From Neisseria sp. 83E34 (GTDB lineage Bacteria; Pseudomonadota; Gammaproteobacteria; Burkholderiales; Neisseriaceae), in contig NZ_LGYH01000005.1 of NCBI RefSeq assembly GCF_001308015.1, forward strand, positions 62,001-126,000: a stretch of 64,000 nucleotides of DNA, written 5' to 3'. Positions within the stretch are counted from its first letter, which is position 1. Each line of letters opens with the position of its first letter. Both the position numbers and the translations under genes were made by a program. The notes beneath the pieces were generated by a model that saw only the letters and a program-made list of their open reading frames with translations, was not told the DNA's origin and made no database searches. Below, piece after piece: positions 7,827 to 16,836 of the stretch.

Positions 7827-8387
7827 TTAATTCAAGAAACGGGACGGATCGTTTTTCTTGACGCGCCGCGCCGTAACATACCGCTTGCTCCAATATTTAT
7901 TGCTCAAGCTGGTTACTTCGATTCGCTTTCCCGTGCGCGGCGCGTGGATGAACCGGTCGTTACCGATATACAGGCCCACATGCGAAATGCGGCGGCCCGA
8001 AGTGTTGAAAAACACCATATCGCCCGGCTGCAAAGCGCTTCTGCTCACCTGCGTGCCCACTTTGGCTTGTTCTGCCGAAGTACGCGGCAGGCTGACCTGC
8101 ATGCTCTTGCGAAAAATATATTGCATAAAGCCGCTGCAATCAAAGCCGGTTGACGCGCTTGTTCCGCCAAAGCGATAGGCCACGCCCAAAAGGCTCATAG
8201 CGCTTCCGATTAACTGGTCGGCCTCATTCTGGCTGATGGCCTGCCCCACGGGCATCGGTTCGCCAAAATTGATACCGCCCGCCTGGAAACGGATAAACTG
8301 CTCCAAATCGTCTGCCTCAGCCGGCGGCGCGAACCACAGCGCTACCGAAGCCAAGATGACCGCTCCCAATTGCTTTAAAAATCTCAT
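7827..8387 (-). CDS. NlpC/P60 family peptidoglycan endopeptidase
   Basis: A 186-residue exported cell-wall hydrolase. After a signal peptide (cut near AEA-DD, about residue 26) comes a C40 peptidase domain with the catalytic Cys84 in FDCSGF, His136 in SHVGLY and His148 in FIHAPR, the standard Cys-His-His triad. It probably cleaves the gamma-D-glutamyl-diaminopimelate link in stem peptides. I use ATG 8387, spaced 6 bases after GGAAAG, rather than the GTG two codons earlier. There is no SH3 or LysM targeting domain, so it is a minimal Spr/MepS-like enzyme. Divergent from ubiB. Confidence 0.9.
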   Translation of the reverse strand: MRFLKQLGAVILASVALWFAPPAEADDLEQFIRFQAGGINFGEPMPVGQAISQNEADQLIGSAMSLLGVAYRFGGTSASTGFDCSGFMQYIFRKSMQVSLPRTSAEQAKVGTQVSRSALQPGDMVFFNTSGRRISHVGLYIGNDRFIHAPRTGKRIEVTSLSNKYWSKRYVTARRVKKNDPSRFLN

Positions 8388-8591
8388 GAACACTTTCCGT
8401 TAATGTAAAAGGCTTTTGCAGCAATATTCTCCTATCGGCTCTTCTCTGACACCAATAAAAAACATTGTTGTAAAAGGCTTTATTCGTTATCCTAAGGTTT
8501 ACCGGCATGATATTCGGCACTCAAATCCATACAAGATTTGCACACTGCCCCCATATATACAGCAGAAAGCCATAAAGATACCTCAAAAACC

Positions 8592-10244
8592 ATGATGATA
8601 CCAACTTTACTCGCCATACGCGATTTTTCCCGTCTAAGGGAAATCATCGCCATCCTGAGCAAATACGGTTTGGGAGAGTTTGTCCAGCGCATTAAACTGT
8701 CGGGCAAAACGCTTACCGAGGAAGACGCCGCCGAAAACCACTACCGCTATATCAGCACGCCGCGCCGTTTCAGACTGGCCTTTGAAGAGCTGGGCCCCAC
8801 ATTTGTCAAACTCGGGCAAATCCTTTCCACCCGGGTTGACATTTTCAATGCCGAATGGATTGAAGAATTCGAGCAACTGCAAAACAACGTCCCCCCCATC
8901 CCCACCACCAATATTCATGCCCTTATCGAATCACATCTGGGCAGGCCGATTAACGAAATATTCCAAAGCATTGACGCCGTGCCCATCGGCAGCGCATCCA
9001 TCGCGCAAGTGCACAAAGCCGTATTGCTCAGCGGAGAAACCGTCGCTATCAAAATCAAACGGCCGAGCATCGAAAAAATCATCAATGCCGACTTGCGTAT
9101 TCTCACTCATCTGGCGGGACTCATCGAATCGGAAATACCCGAAGCCCGCCGCTACCGCCCCTTGCAGATGGTTCAATACTTCGCCCGCAGTCTGGCCAAA
9201 GAAACCGATTTATCGGTGGAACTGCGTTATATGCAGCGGTTTGAAAATGCCTTCAGTGATCACAGTTATGTGCATATTCCCAAAGTGTACCGCGACATCT
9301 CAAACCGCCAGATTCTGGTGCAGGAATTCATTCAAGGCAAACTTCTGCTGGACACCGATCTCGACAGCCTTCCCCCGGAAACGCGAACCTTGATGGCGCA
9401 ACGCATTACCGACACCTTGTTTACCATGATTTTAAAACAAGGCTTTTTCCATGCCGACCCTCATCCCGGCAACATCTTCCTTGATAAAGAAGGCACCATC
9501 AGCTTCATAGATTTCGGCTTGGTCGGCCATCTTTCCGCCACCCGCCGCCGTGAGATTATCGAACTCATCAACGCCTTGATCCAGCGCGACCAGTTTTCCA
9601 TGCAATATGTATTGAGTAATTGGGCGCAAGGCGAATTACCCGACGAAAACCTGCTGGGCGCCGACGTATTGGAAATGCTGCTCAACTACGAACACACCGC
9701 CATCCGCGATTTGCGCATCAGCCAAGTGATTAACGACATCACCCAAATCATGCGCGGGCACGAGCTTACCCTGCCGGGCGATTTGGTGATGCTGTTTAAA
9801 ACCCTGATTACGTTAGAAGGCGTCGTCAAACGGCTCGACGGCAGCTCCGAGTTGCTGGAGCGCGCCAAACCCATCGTAACGGAAGTGATGAAAGAGCGCC
9901 TGTCGCCCGAGCATATCTTGCGCAAAAGCCGTATGCACGGCCAAATGCTGATACAGGCAGCCGACGAACTGCCGCAAAACATCATCCGCTTAAGCCGCCG
10001 CATCCAGAAAGGCCAATTCAACATCAATTTAGACATCAAACGCATCGACCAGCTCAACCACCAGCTCGACCGCACCGCCAACCGCCTGACGATGGGCATA
10101 GTCACCGCTGCGCTCATTATCGGTTCATCGATTGTGATGAGCATCGATACGGGCCCCAAATTCATCGGGTTCATCGGCTATCTTTTGGCATTAATCAACA
10201 GCTTATGGATTATCTGGTCGATTTGGCGCTCGGGCAAACACTGA
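8592..10244 (+). CDS. ubiB: UbiB, ABC1/ADCK-type ATPase for ubiquinone synthesis
   Basis: Membrane-associated atypical kinase/ATPase required for ubiquinone synthesis. The protein is about 550 residues. The family KxGQ motif is seen in FVKLGQILSTR, followed by the nucleotide-binding region (GSASIAQVHKA), HADPHPGN and SFIDFGLVGHL, the DFG-like metal site. Two C-terminal membrane helices (LTMGIVTAALIIGSSIVM and IGYLLALINSLWIIW) end the protein, as in UbiB. I start at ATG 8592 (or 8595), giving MIPTLLAIRDFSRL; the frame stays open to 8538 but that part looks non-native. The other ubi genes are not nearby. Confidence 0.92.
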   Translation: MMIPTLLAIRDFSRLREIIAILSKYGLGEFVQRIKLSGKTLTEEDAAENHYRYISTPRRFRLAFEELGPTFVKLGQILSTRVDIFNAEWIEEFEQLQNNVPPIPTTNIHALIESHLGRPINEIFQSIDAVPIGSASIAQVHKAVLLSGETVAIKIKRPSIEKIINADLRILTHLAGLIESEIPEARRYRPLQMVQYFARSLAKETDLSVELRYMQRFENAFSDHSYVHIPKVYRDISNRQILVQEFIQGKLLLDTDLDSLPPETRTLMAQRITDTLFTMILKQGFFHADPHPGNIFLDKEGTISFIDFGLVGHLSATRRREIIELINALIQRDQFSMQYVLSNWAQGELPDENLLGADVLEMLLNYEHTAIRDLRISQVINDITQIMRGHELTLPGDLVMLFKTLITLEGVVKRLDGSSELLERAKPIVTEVMKERLSPEHILRKSRMHGQMLIQAADELPQNIIRLSRRIQKGQFNINLDIKRIDQLNHQLDRTANRLTMGIVTAALIIGSSIVMSIDTGPKFIGFIGYLLALINSLWIIWSIWRSGKH

Positions 10245-10459
10245 ATGCCTATCTGAAAATCTTCGGTTTCACAACCGTTTGTTGTTAGCCATCCCAAACC
10301 CATTGTCTTTCAAAAACATTTTTTTCAGACAGGCATTCTTCCGCCCACAAGCAATAAAATCACTTAAATTTCACCATCCATCTTGAAATATCACACAAGA
10401 TGCTCTATTTACTGTTAAAATCCAAATCTTAATTCACTCACACAATAAAGGTACGCACC

Positions 10460-11149
10460 ATGAATCATGATGTTTACAACTACACCGACACCGCAGGCCG
10501 CGTCAGCCAAAACACCGTTTTGCGCAAAACCTACGGTTTGCTGGGTCTCTCTTTTATTCCGGCCGCCATTGGCGCCGTTGCCAGCACCATGATGGGCTTT
10601 AACGTCTTTGCCACTTTCGGCAGCCCCTGGATTGCTTTGGCTGTTTTCTTTGCATTTGTTTATGGCATGTGCTTTCTGATTGAGAAAAACCGTTACAGCA
10701 ACACAGGCATTGCTTTGCTGATGGTATTTACTTTCGGCATGGGTATTTTGATTTCGCCTCTGCTGCAACGTACCCTCGGTTATTCCAACGGCGGTGAATT
10801 AATCGGCATCGCCGCCGCTATGACTGCCGGCGTGTTCTTCACCATGGCTGCTTTAGCGCGCCGTGCCAATGTGAACACCAGCGCGCTGGGCCGTTTCCTG
10901 ACTGTCGGCGCCGTGGTATTGATTATCGGCATGATTGCCAGCTGGTTCCTGCAAATTCCCGCTTTAACCTTAACCGTTTCTGCCGGCTTTGCCATTTTCA
11001 GCTCACTGATGATTATGTGGCAAGTGCGCACCATCATCGAAGGTGGTGAAAACAGCCACATCAGCGCCACGCTGACCATCTTCATCTCTATCTACAATAT
11101 CTTCAGCAGCCTACTGAACATTTTAGGTGTATTCAGCGGCGAAGATTAA
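10460..11149 (+). CDS. yccA: Bax inhibitor-1 / YccA family membrane protein
   Basis: A 229-residue protein with seven membrane helices. BI-1 members modulate the FtsH protease (E. coli YccA) or conduct calcium/protons; the exact role here is unknown. The start MNHDVYNYTD followed by TVLRKTYGLLGLSF, and the last helix ISIYNIFSSLLNILGVFSG, are family landmarks. ATG 10460 follows AAAGGTACGCACC. A degraded DUS pair (TGCCTATCTGAA at about 10247 and a good complement near 10325, about 65 bases apart) lies before it. Confidence 0.92.
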   Translation: MNHDVYNYTDTAGRVSQNTVLRKTYGLLGLSFIPAAIGAVASTMMGFNVFATFGSPWIALAVFFAFVYGMCFLIEKNRYSNTGIALLMVFTFGMGILISPLLQRTLGYSNGGELIGIAAAMTAGVFFTMAALARRANVNTSALGRFLTVGAVVLIIGMIASWFLQIPALTLTVSAGFAIFSSLMIMWQVRTIIEGGENSHISATLTIFISIYNIFSSLLNILGVFSGED

Positions 11150-11170
11150 TTAATATCCGGCCAGAACCCA

Positions 11171-11208
11171 AAATGCCTGTCTGAAAAAGAACGTTCAGAC
11201 AGGCATTT
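11171..11208. terminator. DUS inverted-pair terminator
   Basis: AAATGCCTGTCTGAA pairs with its complement around AAAGAACG, between the converging yccA-like gene and ftnA. Confidence 0.8.
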
Positions 11209-11232
11209 GTATATCCGGCAGCTTAGTTTGAT

Positions 11233-11727
11233 TTACTTCGCAGCCAAAGCTGCCAACTCCTTATCCACATGGAACAAACCGTTGCCGTTATCCCCGATCA
11301 AGTTAATTTTATCCAAAATCGACTTAAACAAACGCTCTTCCTCGTGCTGCTCGGCCACATACCATTGCAGAAAGTTGAAAGAAGAAAAGTCTTTTTCAGA
11401 AAGCGTTTTCTCAACCAACTCATTAATTTTCACCGTAATGTCTTTTTCGTGCTTATACACTTCCTCAAACACTTCCTTCAACCCCGCATAACACGACCTC
11501 GGCGCCGCCACCGCACCGATTTCCGCCAGAGCACCGGTTTCATTCAGATAATCAAACAAGCGGTACATATGCTGCATCTCTTCAGCAGCATGCGCTTTCA
11601 AAAACTTGGCTGCCCCCTCAAAACCATTGTTATCCGCCCAAGCTGACATTTGCAGGTACACATTTGCCGAATAAAGCTCCAAATTCAACTGCTCATTCAA
11701 ACGTTTGATCATACTTTCCGATAACAT
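11233..11727 (-). CDS. ftnA: Non-haem ferritin (FtnA)
   Basis: A 164-residue iron-storage protein forming a 24-subunit shell. Ferroxidase residues are in place: Glu17, Glu49/Glu50 and His53 (AEEMQHM), and an AEQHEEE helix further on. The match is to bacterial ferritin, not bacterioferritin (no haem Met-52 layout). Start ATG 11727 follows AAGGAGAG. Neisseria usually carry BfrA/BfrB, so a short FtnA-type gene is worth noting. It is divergent from coaD. Confidence 0.93.
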   Translation of the reverse strand: MLSESMIKRLNEQLNLELYSANVYLQMSAWADNNGFEGAAKFLKAHAAEEMQHMYRLFDYLNETGALAEIGAVAAPRSCYAGLKEVFEEVYKHEKDITVKINELVEKTLSEKDFSSFNFLQWYVAEQHEEERLFKSILDKINLIGDNGNGLFHVDKELAALAAK

Positions 11728-11964
11728 TATTTCTCTCCTTGTTGATTAAACGATATAGCAAAGCCCAACCCACTATCTGCAACAATCAAGCAGAAAACGG
11801 TTTCGCTTGGCTCACCACAAATTGCCGCAGCAATCTCAATTAGCATACCATACCCAAACAATTAAAGTTAATAGAAATCACTATTAATAAAATCGTTTTT
11901 TCAATCCCAAATAATAAAGATATGGCACAGAATTTCCAAATAATCCGGTTTCCCACCATATGTT

Positions 11965-11993
11965 TTGACAATTTCGCCCAATCGGTCTATGCT
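11965..11993 (+). promoter_or_regulatory. Probable coaD promoter
   Basis: TTGACA (11965-11970) and TATGCT (11988-11993) with a 17-base spacer, about 33 bases before the coaD start. Confidence 0.6.
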
Positions 11994-12025
11994 GCCCAAC
12001 TCAATTGACCTTAAGTAACACAACC

Positions 12026-12532
12026 ATGAACCACCCCATCAGCCGAGCTGTATACGCAGGCAGTTTCGACCCGCCCACCAACGGCCATCTCTGGATGATA
12101 CGGCAGGCGCAAACCATGTTTGACGAGCTGATTATCGCCATCGGCGTCAACCCTGATAAAAAAAGCACTTACACCATAGCCGAGCGCTATGCCATGCTTG
12201 AGGCAATTACCCAAGAATTTCCCAATGTGCGCATTCATTCCTTTGAAAACCGCTTCTTAGTGGACTATGCTCACGATGTAGACGCAAAATTTATCGTTCG
12301 GGGCATTCGCACAGCCTCCGATTATGAATACGAGCGTACGATCCGTTATATCAACTCCGACCTCCAGCCCGACATTCTCACTATCTTTCTGATGCCGCCG
12401 CGCGAATTCGCCGAAGTATCCTCTACGATGGTCAAAGGCATGGTCGGCCCCAACGGCTGGCGTCAAATGATACGCCGCTATGTACCTGATGCGGTATACG
12501 AAAAAATCCTGGCCGATAATGAAGGCCGGTAA
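12026..12532 (+). CDS. coaD: Phosphopantetheine adenylyltransferase CoaD
   Basis: Transfers AMP from ATP to 4'-phosphopantetheine in coenzyme A synthesis. The 168-residue protein has the nucleotidyltransferase motif [10 protein letters not shown] (12-21), the [12 protein letters not shown] block (about 90-101) and EVSSTMVKG, the equivalent of the ISSS/T-x-VR motif. Start ATG 12026 gives the family length; a TTG 21 bases upstream would add residues not seen in the family. A DUS hairpin follows. Confidence 0.92.
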   Translation: MNHPISRAVYAGSFDPPTNGHLWMIRQAQTMFDELIIAIGVNPDKKSTYTIAERYAMLEAITQEFPNVRIHSFENRFLVDYAHDVDAKFIVRGIRTASDYEYERTIRYINSDLQPDILTIFLMPPREFAEVSSTMVKGMVGPNGWRQMIRRYVPDAVYEKILADNEGR

Positions 12533-12541
12533 AATTCAAAC

Positions 12542-12582
12542 ATAATGCCTGTCTGAAAACCACTTTTTCAGACAGGCATTAT
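12542..12582. terminator. DUS inverted-pair terminator
   Basis: ATAATGCCTGTCTGAAAA pairs with its complement across a short loop, between the converging coaD and the GntR-family gene. Confidence 0.8.
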
Positions 12583-12608
12583 CATTATTCCAGCCGCTTG
12601 CCATCATA

Positions 12609-13349
12609 TCAAGCGGGCATCAAACCGGCTTCTTCCTCCGCGTCCTCAAACCGCTCCTCCAATTGAGCCAATACCACTTCAAGATGTTTGCGCATTTTTT
12701 TGGCCGCACGCCTATACTTACCTTCCTGCAACAGCGCCAGCATTTCCGTATGCTCGTTGTTGGGACTTTCATGCTTCACCGCACGCCCCGTAAGCGCAAC
12801 CATCAGCGACGAACGCGCGCATAAAGAAGCCATCATCTCCACCAGCACCTGATTATCCAAAACCCGGGCCAACTCGATATGAAACGCATTCGACAAACGG
12901 TCTCGCCCTACTCTATCGCCCGCTTCATGCGCTTCTGCCTGCTGCGCCACCAACCGGTAGAGCGGCACCAATTTTTCCTGTACATCCGGCAGCTCAGCCA
13001 GCTTGTCCACAGTCATCTCTTCCAAAGCTATCCGCATAAAAAACACATCTCGGATTTCCTGTAAATCCGGCACATGAACAAACGCACCGCGGTTCGGCAG
13101 CAAATCCACAATTTTATCGTGCGCCAGCAAAGAAAGCGCGCCGCGCACCGTATTGCGAGAGCATACCATCTGTCGACATAAATCCGACTCTGTCAGCTTC
13201 TTCCCCGGCAGCAACACGCCATCCATAATCGCGTTTAAAATCGCATGGTAAACGCGGGTAAGCTCCGAATCATGGCGTTCGATTACTTCCACCGGTGAAG
13301 CCACAGTTGATTGAATAGAAGCGATATTTTCCGTGTCCGTCATAAGCAT
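12609..13349 (-). CDS. GntR-family regulator, FadR/FCD subfamily
   Basis: A 246-residue transcription factor. A winged-helix domain at about 33-95 (LTRVYHAILNAIMDGVLLPG, then KLTESDLCRQMVCSRNTVRGAL) precedes an all-helical FCD ligand domain (about 105-225) with the metal-binding style AFHIELARVLDN. FCD regulators answer to small organic acids. Neisseria GdhR belongs to this subfamily, but I cannot show orthology. The start is ATG 13349 or 13343; neither has a strong ribosome site. The last 25 residues are Glu-rich. A near-perfect operator-like palindrome stands 48 bases upstream, so self-regulation is likely. Confidence 0.85.
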   Translation of the reverse strand: MLMTDTENIASIQSTVASPVEVIERHDSELTRVYHAILNAIMDGVLLPGKKLTESDLCRQMVCSRNTVRGALSLLAHDKIVDLLPNRGAFVHVPDLQEIRDVFFMRIALEEMTVDKLAELPDVQEKLVPLYRLVAQQAEAHEAGDRVGRDRLSNAFHIELARVLDNQVLVEMMASLCARSSLMVALTGRAVKHESPNNEHTEMLALLQEGKYRRAAKKMRKHLEVVLAQLEERFEDAEEEAGLMPA

Positions 13350-13396
13350 TATTTAAACCAAAATATTTTCAAAAATCGTTCACAATCTTAAACAAA

Positions 13397-13408
13397 ATTG
13401 TTGACAAT
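13397..13408. promoter_or_regulatory. Possible operator of the GntR/FCD regulator
   Basis: ATTGTTGACAAT is a near-palindrome with the TTGT-N2-ACAA form common to FadR-subfamily sites. It lies 48 bases before the regulator start, beside TTCACAATC, which may be a half-site. Confidence 0.4.
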
Positions 13409-13482
13409 CCAAGCTAAAGAAAGCACAATCAATATCAACAAACGCCAAGTTGAAAAAGGCGAATAAATAGAGGACTCCAAAA

Positions 13483-13522
13483 TCAAGCCCGTATCCGAAT
13501 ATCCCTTTCGGCGCGGGCTTGA
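13483..13522. repeat. Small inverted repeat in the 13350-13665 gene-free stretch
   Basis: TCAAGCCCG and CGGGCTTGA form a 9-bp stem around 22 bases. It resembles a piece of the ACTCGGG-core miniature elements seen elsewhere. The rest of the stretch holds the putative operator, one lone DUS at about 13600 and the terminator below; I see no gene. Confidence 0.4.
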
Positions 13523-13615
13523 GTATTATAACCAATCTGCTTTCCATAAGATACAGCCATATCGGGCTTTGCATCGATTCCCTTATTATCCACTTCTATG
13601 CCTGTCTGAAAAAAT

Positions 13616-13649
13616 AAAAAAAAACGCCTGAAAAATTCAAGCGTTTTTT
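13616..13649 (-). terminator. Rho-independent terminator of the ABC ATPase gene
   Basis: Read on the minus strand, ACGCTTGAA pairs with TTCAGGCGT (one mismatch) and is followed by an uninterrupted run of T. It starts 17 bases past the stop of the ATPase gene. Confidence 0.85.
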
Positions 13650-13665
13650 AAACTGCAATTTTAAA

Positions 13666-14391
13666 TTAATGCTTGATTTGTGCTAAAAACTGCTTTGCAC
13701 GCTCGGTTTTCGGGTTTAAGAAAAAGCTTTCTGGATCCGATTCTTCCAGAATCTGGCCGTGGTCAACAAAAATAATGCGATCGGCCACTTCACGTGCAAA
13801 TCCCATTTCATGAGTTACACACATCATAGTCATACCGGTTTTGGCCAAATCTTTCATGACTTTCAACACTTCACCCACCATTTCAGGATCAAGCGCGGAA
13901 GTCGGCTCGTCAAACAACATCACACGAGGCTCCATCGCCAACCCGCGCGCGATCGCCACACGCTGTTGCTGCCCGCCCGATAATTCGCTTGGAAAGGCGT
14001 CTTTTTTATGCGCCAACCCTACCCGCTCCAGCAACTCCACTGCTTTCTTCTCGGCATCTGCCCGGCTTACTTTCTTTACTTGCATGGGTGAAAGCGTAAT
14101 GTTTTCCAGCACCGTCAAATGCGGATACAGATTAAAATGCTGAAACACAAAACCCACCTCGGCGCGGATTTTGTTCAAGTCGGTTTTCGGGTCGGCCACA
14201 TTCACGCCATCCACCCAGATTTCGCCTTTCTGAATCGGTTCCAGCTGGTTGACAGTACGGATCAGCGTGGACTTACCGCTGCCTGAGGGCCCGCACACCA
14301 CCACAACCTCACCTTGCTTGATTTCTAAGTTCACACCGTTGATCACGTGCAGGTCTTTAAAATGTTTGTGTACATTTTTAAATTTAATCAT
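13666..14391 (-). CDS. Polar amino-acid ABC transporter ATP-binding protein (GlnQ/GltL type)
   Basis: A 241-residue ATPase that would power uptake of a polar amino acid such as glutamate, glutamine or aspartate. Walker [10 protein letters not shown] (34-42), Q-loop [14 protein letters not shown] (81-94), signature LSGGQQQR (137-144), Walker B VMLFDEP (157-163) and the His of THEMGFA are all intact. It follows rsmA by 12 bases on the same strand, and no permease or binding-protein gene is next to it, so partners must be elsewhere. It ends in a good Rho-independent terminator. Confidence 0.9.
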   Translation of the reverse strand: MIKFKNVHKHFKDLHVINGVNLEIKQGEVVVVCGPSGSGKSTLIRTVNQLEPIQKGEIWVDGVNVADPKTDLNKIRAEVGFVFQHFNLYPHLTVLENITLSPMQVKKVSRADAEKKAVELLERVGLAHKKDAFPSELSGGQQQRVAIARGLAMEPRVMLFDEPTSALDPEMVGEVLKVMKDLAKTGMTMMCVTHEMGFAREVADRIIFVDHGQILEESDPESFFLNPKTERAKQFLAQIKH

Positions 14392-14403
14392 TGACTTCTT
14401 TCT

Positions 14404-15186
14404 TCAGACAGGCTTTTTTTCTGTCAGATAATTACTCAGTTTCACATAAAGCTCCGGCGCAATATGCTCGGCCCTATCCTGCGGATTAATGCCCACTGCG
14501 GCCAAATCTTCATCGGAGGCAATTTCTTTTAGATTATTGCGTATGGTTTTGCGCCGCTGTGCAAACGCAGCCTTAACCACCATACTGAAATGTTCAAAAT
14601 CGTTCGCTATACCAATGCGCCCTTTTTGCGGAATCATGCGCACCACGGCAGAATCAACTTTCGGCGCCGGATCAAATGATTCGGGCGGCACTTCAATCAA
14701 CATTTCCATATCGAAAAAGTATTGCAACATCACACCCAAGCGGCCGTAATCATTGGTTTTCGGCTCGGCCACCATGCGCTCGACCACTTCTTTCTGCAGC
14801 ATAAAATGCATATCTTCCACATCGTCTGCCACTTCGCTCAAACGAAATAGCAAAGGCGTGGAAATATTATATGGTAGGTTGCCCACGATTTTTTTTCTGC
14901 CCGGCACGCTATTGAAGTCGAATTGCAGCACATCGCCTTCATGAATAACCAATTTATCAGCAAACGGCAGCGTTTTGAGGCGTTTGATAATATCTCTGTC
15001 GATTTCGATAACATGCAGCCGGCCCAGCTTTTTCGCCAATGGCTCGGTAATCGCCGCCAAACCCGGGCCGATTTCGATAACCATATCATCAGGCTGCGGG
15101 CGCACGGCATTAACAATATCATTGATGATGCGCGTATCCTGCAAAAAGTTCTGTCCGAAACGCTTGCGGGCTTTATGCTCTTTCAT
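14404..15186 (-). CDS. rsmA: 16S rRNA (adenine1518/1519-N6,N6)-dimethyltransferase RsmA (KsgA)
   Basis: Dimethylates two adenines in the 3' hairpin of 16S rRNA late in 30S assembly. The 260-residue protein has KRFGQNFL near the start, the SAM loop [10 protein letters not shown] (38-47), acidic EIDRD (61-65) and the catalytic NLPYN (103-107). The length is normal. It is followed 12 bases later by the ABC ATPase gene. The C-terminus EKKPV overlaps no other gene. Confidence 0.95.
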   Translation of the reverse strand: MKEHKARKRFGQNFLQDTRIINDIVNAVRPQPDDMVIEIGPGLAAITEPLAKKLGRLHVIEIDRDIIKRLKTLPFADKLVIHEGDVLQFDFNSVPGRKKIVGNLPYNISTPLLFRLSEVADDVEDMHFMLQKEVVERMVAEPKTNDYGRLGVMLQYFFDMEMLIEVPPESFDPAPKVDSAVVRMIPQKGRIGIANDFEHFSMVVKAAFAQRRKTIRNNLKEIASDEDLAAVGINPQDRAEHIAPELYVKLSNYLTEKKPV

Positions 15187-15271
15187 GCGGATTCTTTTAA
15201 GAAAAATGCAAACGCGTATTGTAGCGGATTTTTGCCCTGCTCGGCAGAGCCTTGATGCACAACATGCGAAA

Positions 15272-15679
15272 TTAAAAAGCCGACAAGCCCATCATCAACA
15301 CACCATAACGCGCAATTTTTCCGATTGCCAGCATCAGGCAGCTAACAGCAAAAGGCAAGCGCAGCCAACCTGCCGCTATCGGCAAAGCATCCCCTACAAA
15401 CGGCACCCAAGCCAGCAACAGCCCCCACGCCCCGTATTTTTTCAGACAGGCTTCTGTTTTAACGCTTGGCTTGTATTTTTGCGGCAGCAAGCGGCCCATG
15501 CCGTAAGAAACAATGCTGCCCAAAATATTGCCGAAAGCAGCCAAGCAAAACGCCCACCAGAAACTTTGCGGATAGTTATGCACCATCACTGCCAACGCCG
15601 CTTCCGAAGTGCCGGGGAAAATCGTAGCAGAAGTAAAAGCGGAGAAAAAGAGAGCGGCATATTGCCAAAATAAATCCAT
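15272..15679 (-). CDS. YqaA/DedA-like small membrane protein
   Basis: A 135-residue inner-membrane protein of the YqaA branch of the SNARE-associated/DedA superfamily. Landmarks are [19 protein letters not shown] near residue 10, [17 protein letters not shown] in the middle and [19 protein letters not shown] near 90. Family members are thought to be proton-coupled lipid flippases; this small version is uncharacterised. I use ATG 15679, 6 bases after AAAAGG; a TTG five codons upstream overlaps the ribosome site. A DUS complement in the gene is read as A-C-L-K. Confidence 0.85.
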   Translation of the reverse strand: MDLFWQYAALFFSAFTSATIFPGTSEAALAVMVHNYPQSFWWAFCLAAFGNILGSIVSYGMGRLLPQKYKPSVKTEACLKKYGAWGLLLAWVPFVGDALPIAAGWLRLPFAVSCLMLAIGKIARYGVLMMGLSAF

Positions 15680-15734
15680 TGAAAGCCTTTTCAAAGCTTC
15701 GTAACACCTGAATTTTCAGACAGGCATTCCCATC

Positions 15735-15860
15735 ATTCCAAACATTTTACGCCATATTCGGGCTTGACCTGTTCACCTTGAAGTCCAGTAACATTGGAGA
15801 TAATCAGATCAAGCCCAAAGCATGGCAGATGTACCGCTGTTAAGTTAATTGACTGTGTAT
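15735..15860. repeat. Decayed miniature element in the 15680-15990 gap
   Basis: CGGGCTTGACC, CCAGTAACATTGGAGAT, ATCAAGCCC and a right end TTAAGTTAATTGACT follow the same order as the ACTCGGG-core elements at 45071 and 58764 but with many changes. It is flanked by a DUS complement (about 15714) and a variant TTCAGACGGGCA (about 15863). No gene is visible in the gap. Confidence 0.4.
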
Positions 15861-15990
15861 TTTTCAGACGGGCATAAGTTAGTCAAACGGCAATCCAACA
15901 CTTGCCATATTTTGCCGATTTTAGCTCAAATCGCTATACAAAGCTGCTATGATTCGTCTCCATCATTATTCGACTTTTCAAAGGAATACT

Positions 15991-16836
15991 ATGCCGCAAT
16001 CCGTTTTAATCACCGGCTGCTCCAGCGGCATCGGCTATGATACTGCCAAATTTTTAAAACAGATGGGGTGGCAGGTTTTCGCTACCTGCCGCAAACAAGA
16101 AGACGTTGAGCGGCTTCGCCAAGAAGGCTTTACCTACGCACTACAACTCGACACCGCCGACAGCCAAAGCATACATGCTGCTTTTGATACCGTATTACAC
16201 ACTACCGGCGGCACGCTGGATGCTCTGTTTTGTAACGCGGGTTATGGGCAAGTCGGTGCAGTGGAAGATATCCCGCGCCAAGCATTGCGTGAGCAATTTG
16301 AAACCAATGTATTCGGCGCATGGGAATGCATCACGCTGGCCATGAACGTGTTCCGCCGTCAAAACCATGGGCGTATTCTAGTAAACAGCAGTATTTTGGG
16401 GTTTGCCGCCATGCCATGGCGCGGCGCGTATAACAGCAGCAAATTCGCGCTGGAAGGTATGTGCGACACTTTGCGCCACGAGCTATATGGCAGCAATATT
16501 TATGTGAGCCTGGTAGAGCCCGGTCCGATTGCCACCCGCTTCCGCACCAATGCATTGGAAAAATTTGCCGAACATATTGATTATGAAAGCAGCTTTCATG
16601 CCGAAAGCTACCGCCGGCAGCTCAACCGCTTGGAAGCAGAAGGCTCTGTTGCGCCATTTACATTAAGCTCGCCCAGTTGCGCGATGGTGTGCGTACGCGC
16701 ATTAACAGCAAAAAAACCGAAAGCACGCTATCTAGTTACCGTGCCGACTATTGTGTTTTGGTATCTGAAGCGTCTGCTACCCACTACACTGCTTGACAGC
16801 CTGCAACGCGCCGCCGTGAAAGACCAAGGAAAATGA
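15991..16836 (+). CDS. Short-chain dehydrogenase/reductase
   Basis: A 281-residue classical SDR oxidoreductase. The cofactor loop TGCSSGIG (8-15), the NAG motif CNAGYG (81-86), Ser at 133/134 and the catalytic Tyr147-x3-Lys151 are present. The C-terminal part with a hydrophobic end (YLVTVPTIVFWYLKRLLPTT) resembles SDRs acting on lipid or retinol-like substrates; the substrate is not predictable. ATG 15991 follows AAAGGAATACT. Its stop overlaps the start of maf (ATGA), so the two are translated together. Confidence 0.88.
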   Translation: MPQSVLITGCSSGIGYDTAKFLKQMGWQVFATCRKQEDVERLRQEGFTYALQLDTADSQSIHAAFDTVLHTTGGTLDALFCNAGYGQVGAVEDIPRQALREQFETNVFGAWECITLAMNVFRRQNHGRILVNSSILGFAAMPWRGAYNSSKFALEGMCDTLRHELYGSNIYVSLVEPGPIATRFRTNALEKFAEHIDYESSFHAESYRRQLNRLEAEGSVAPFTLSSPSCAMVCVRALTAKKPKARYLVTVPTIVFWYLKRLLPTTLLDSLQRAAVKDQGK

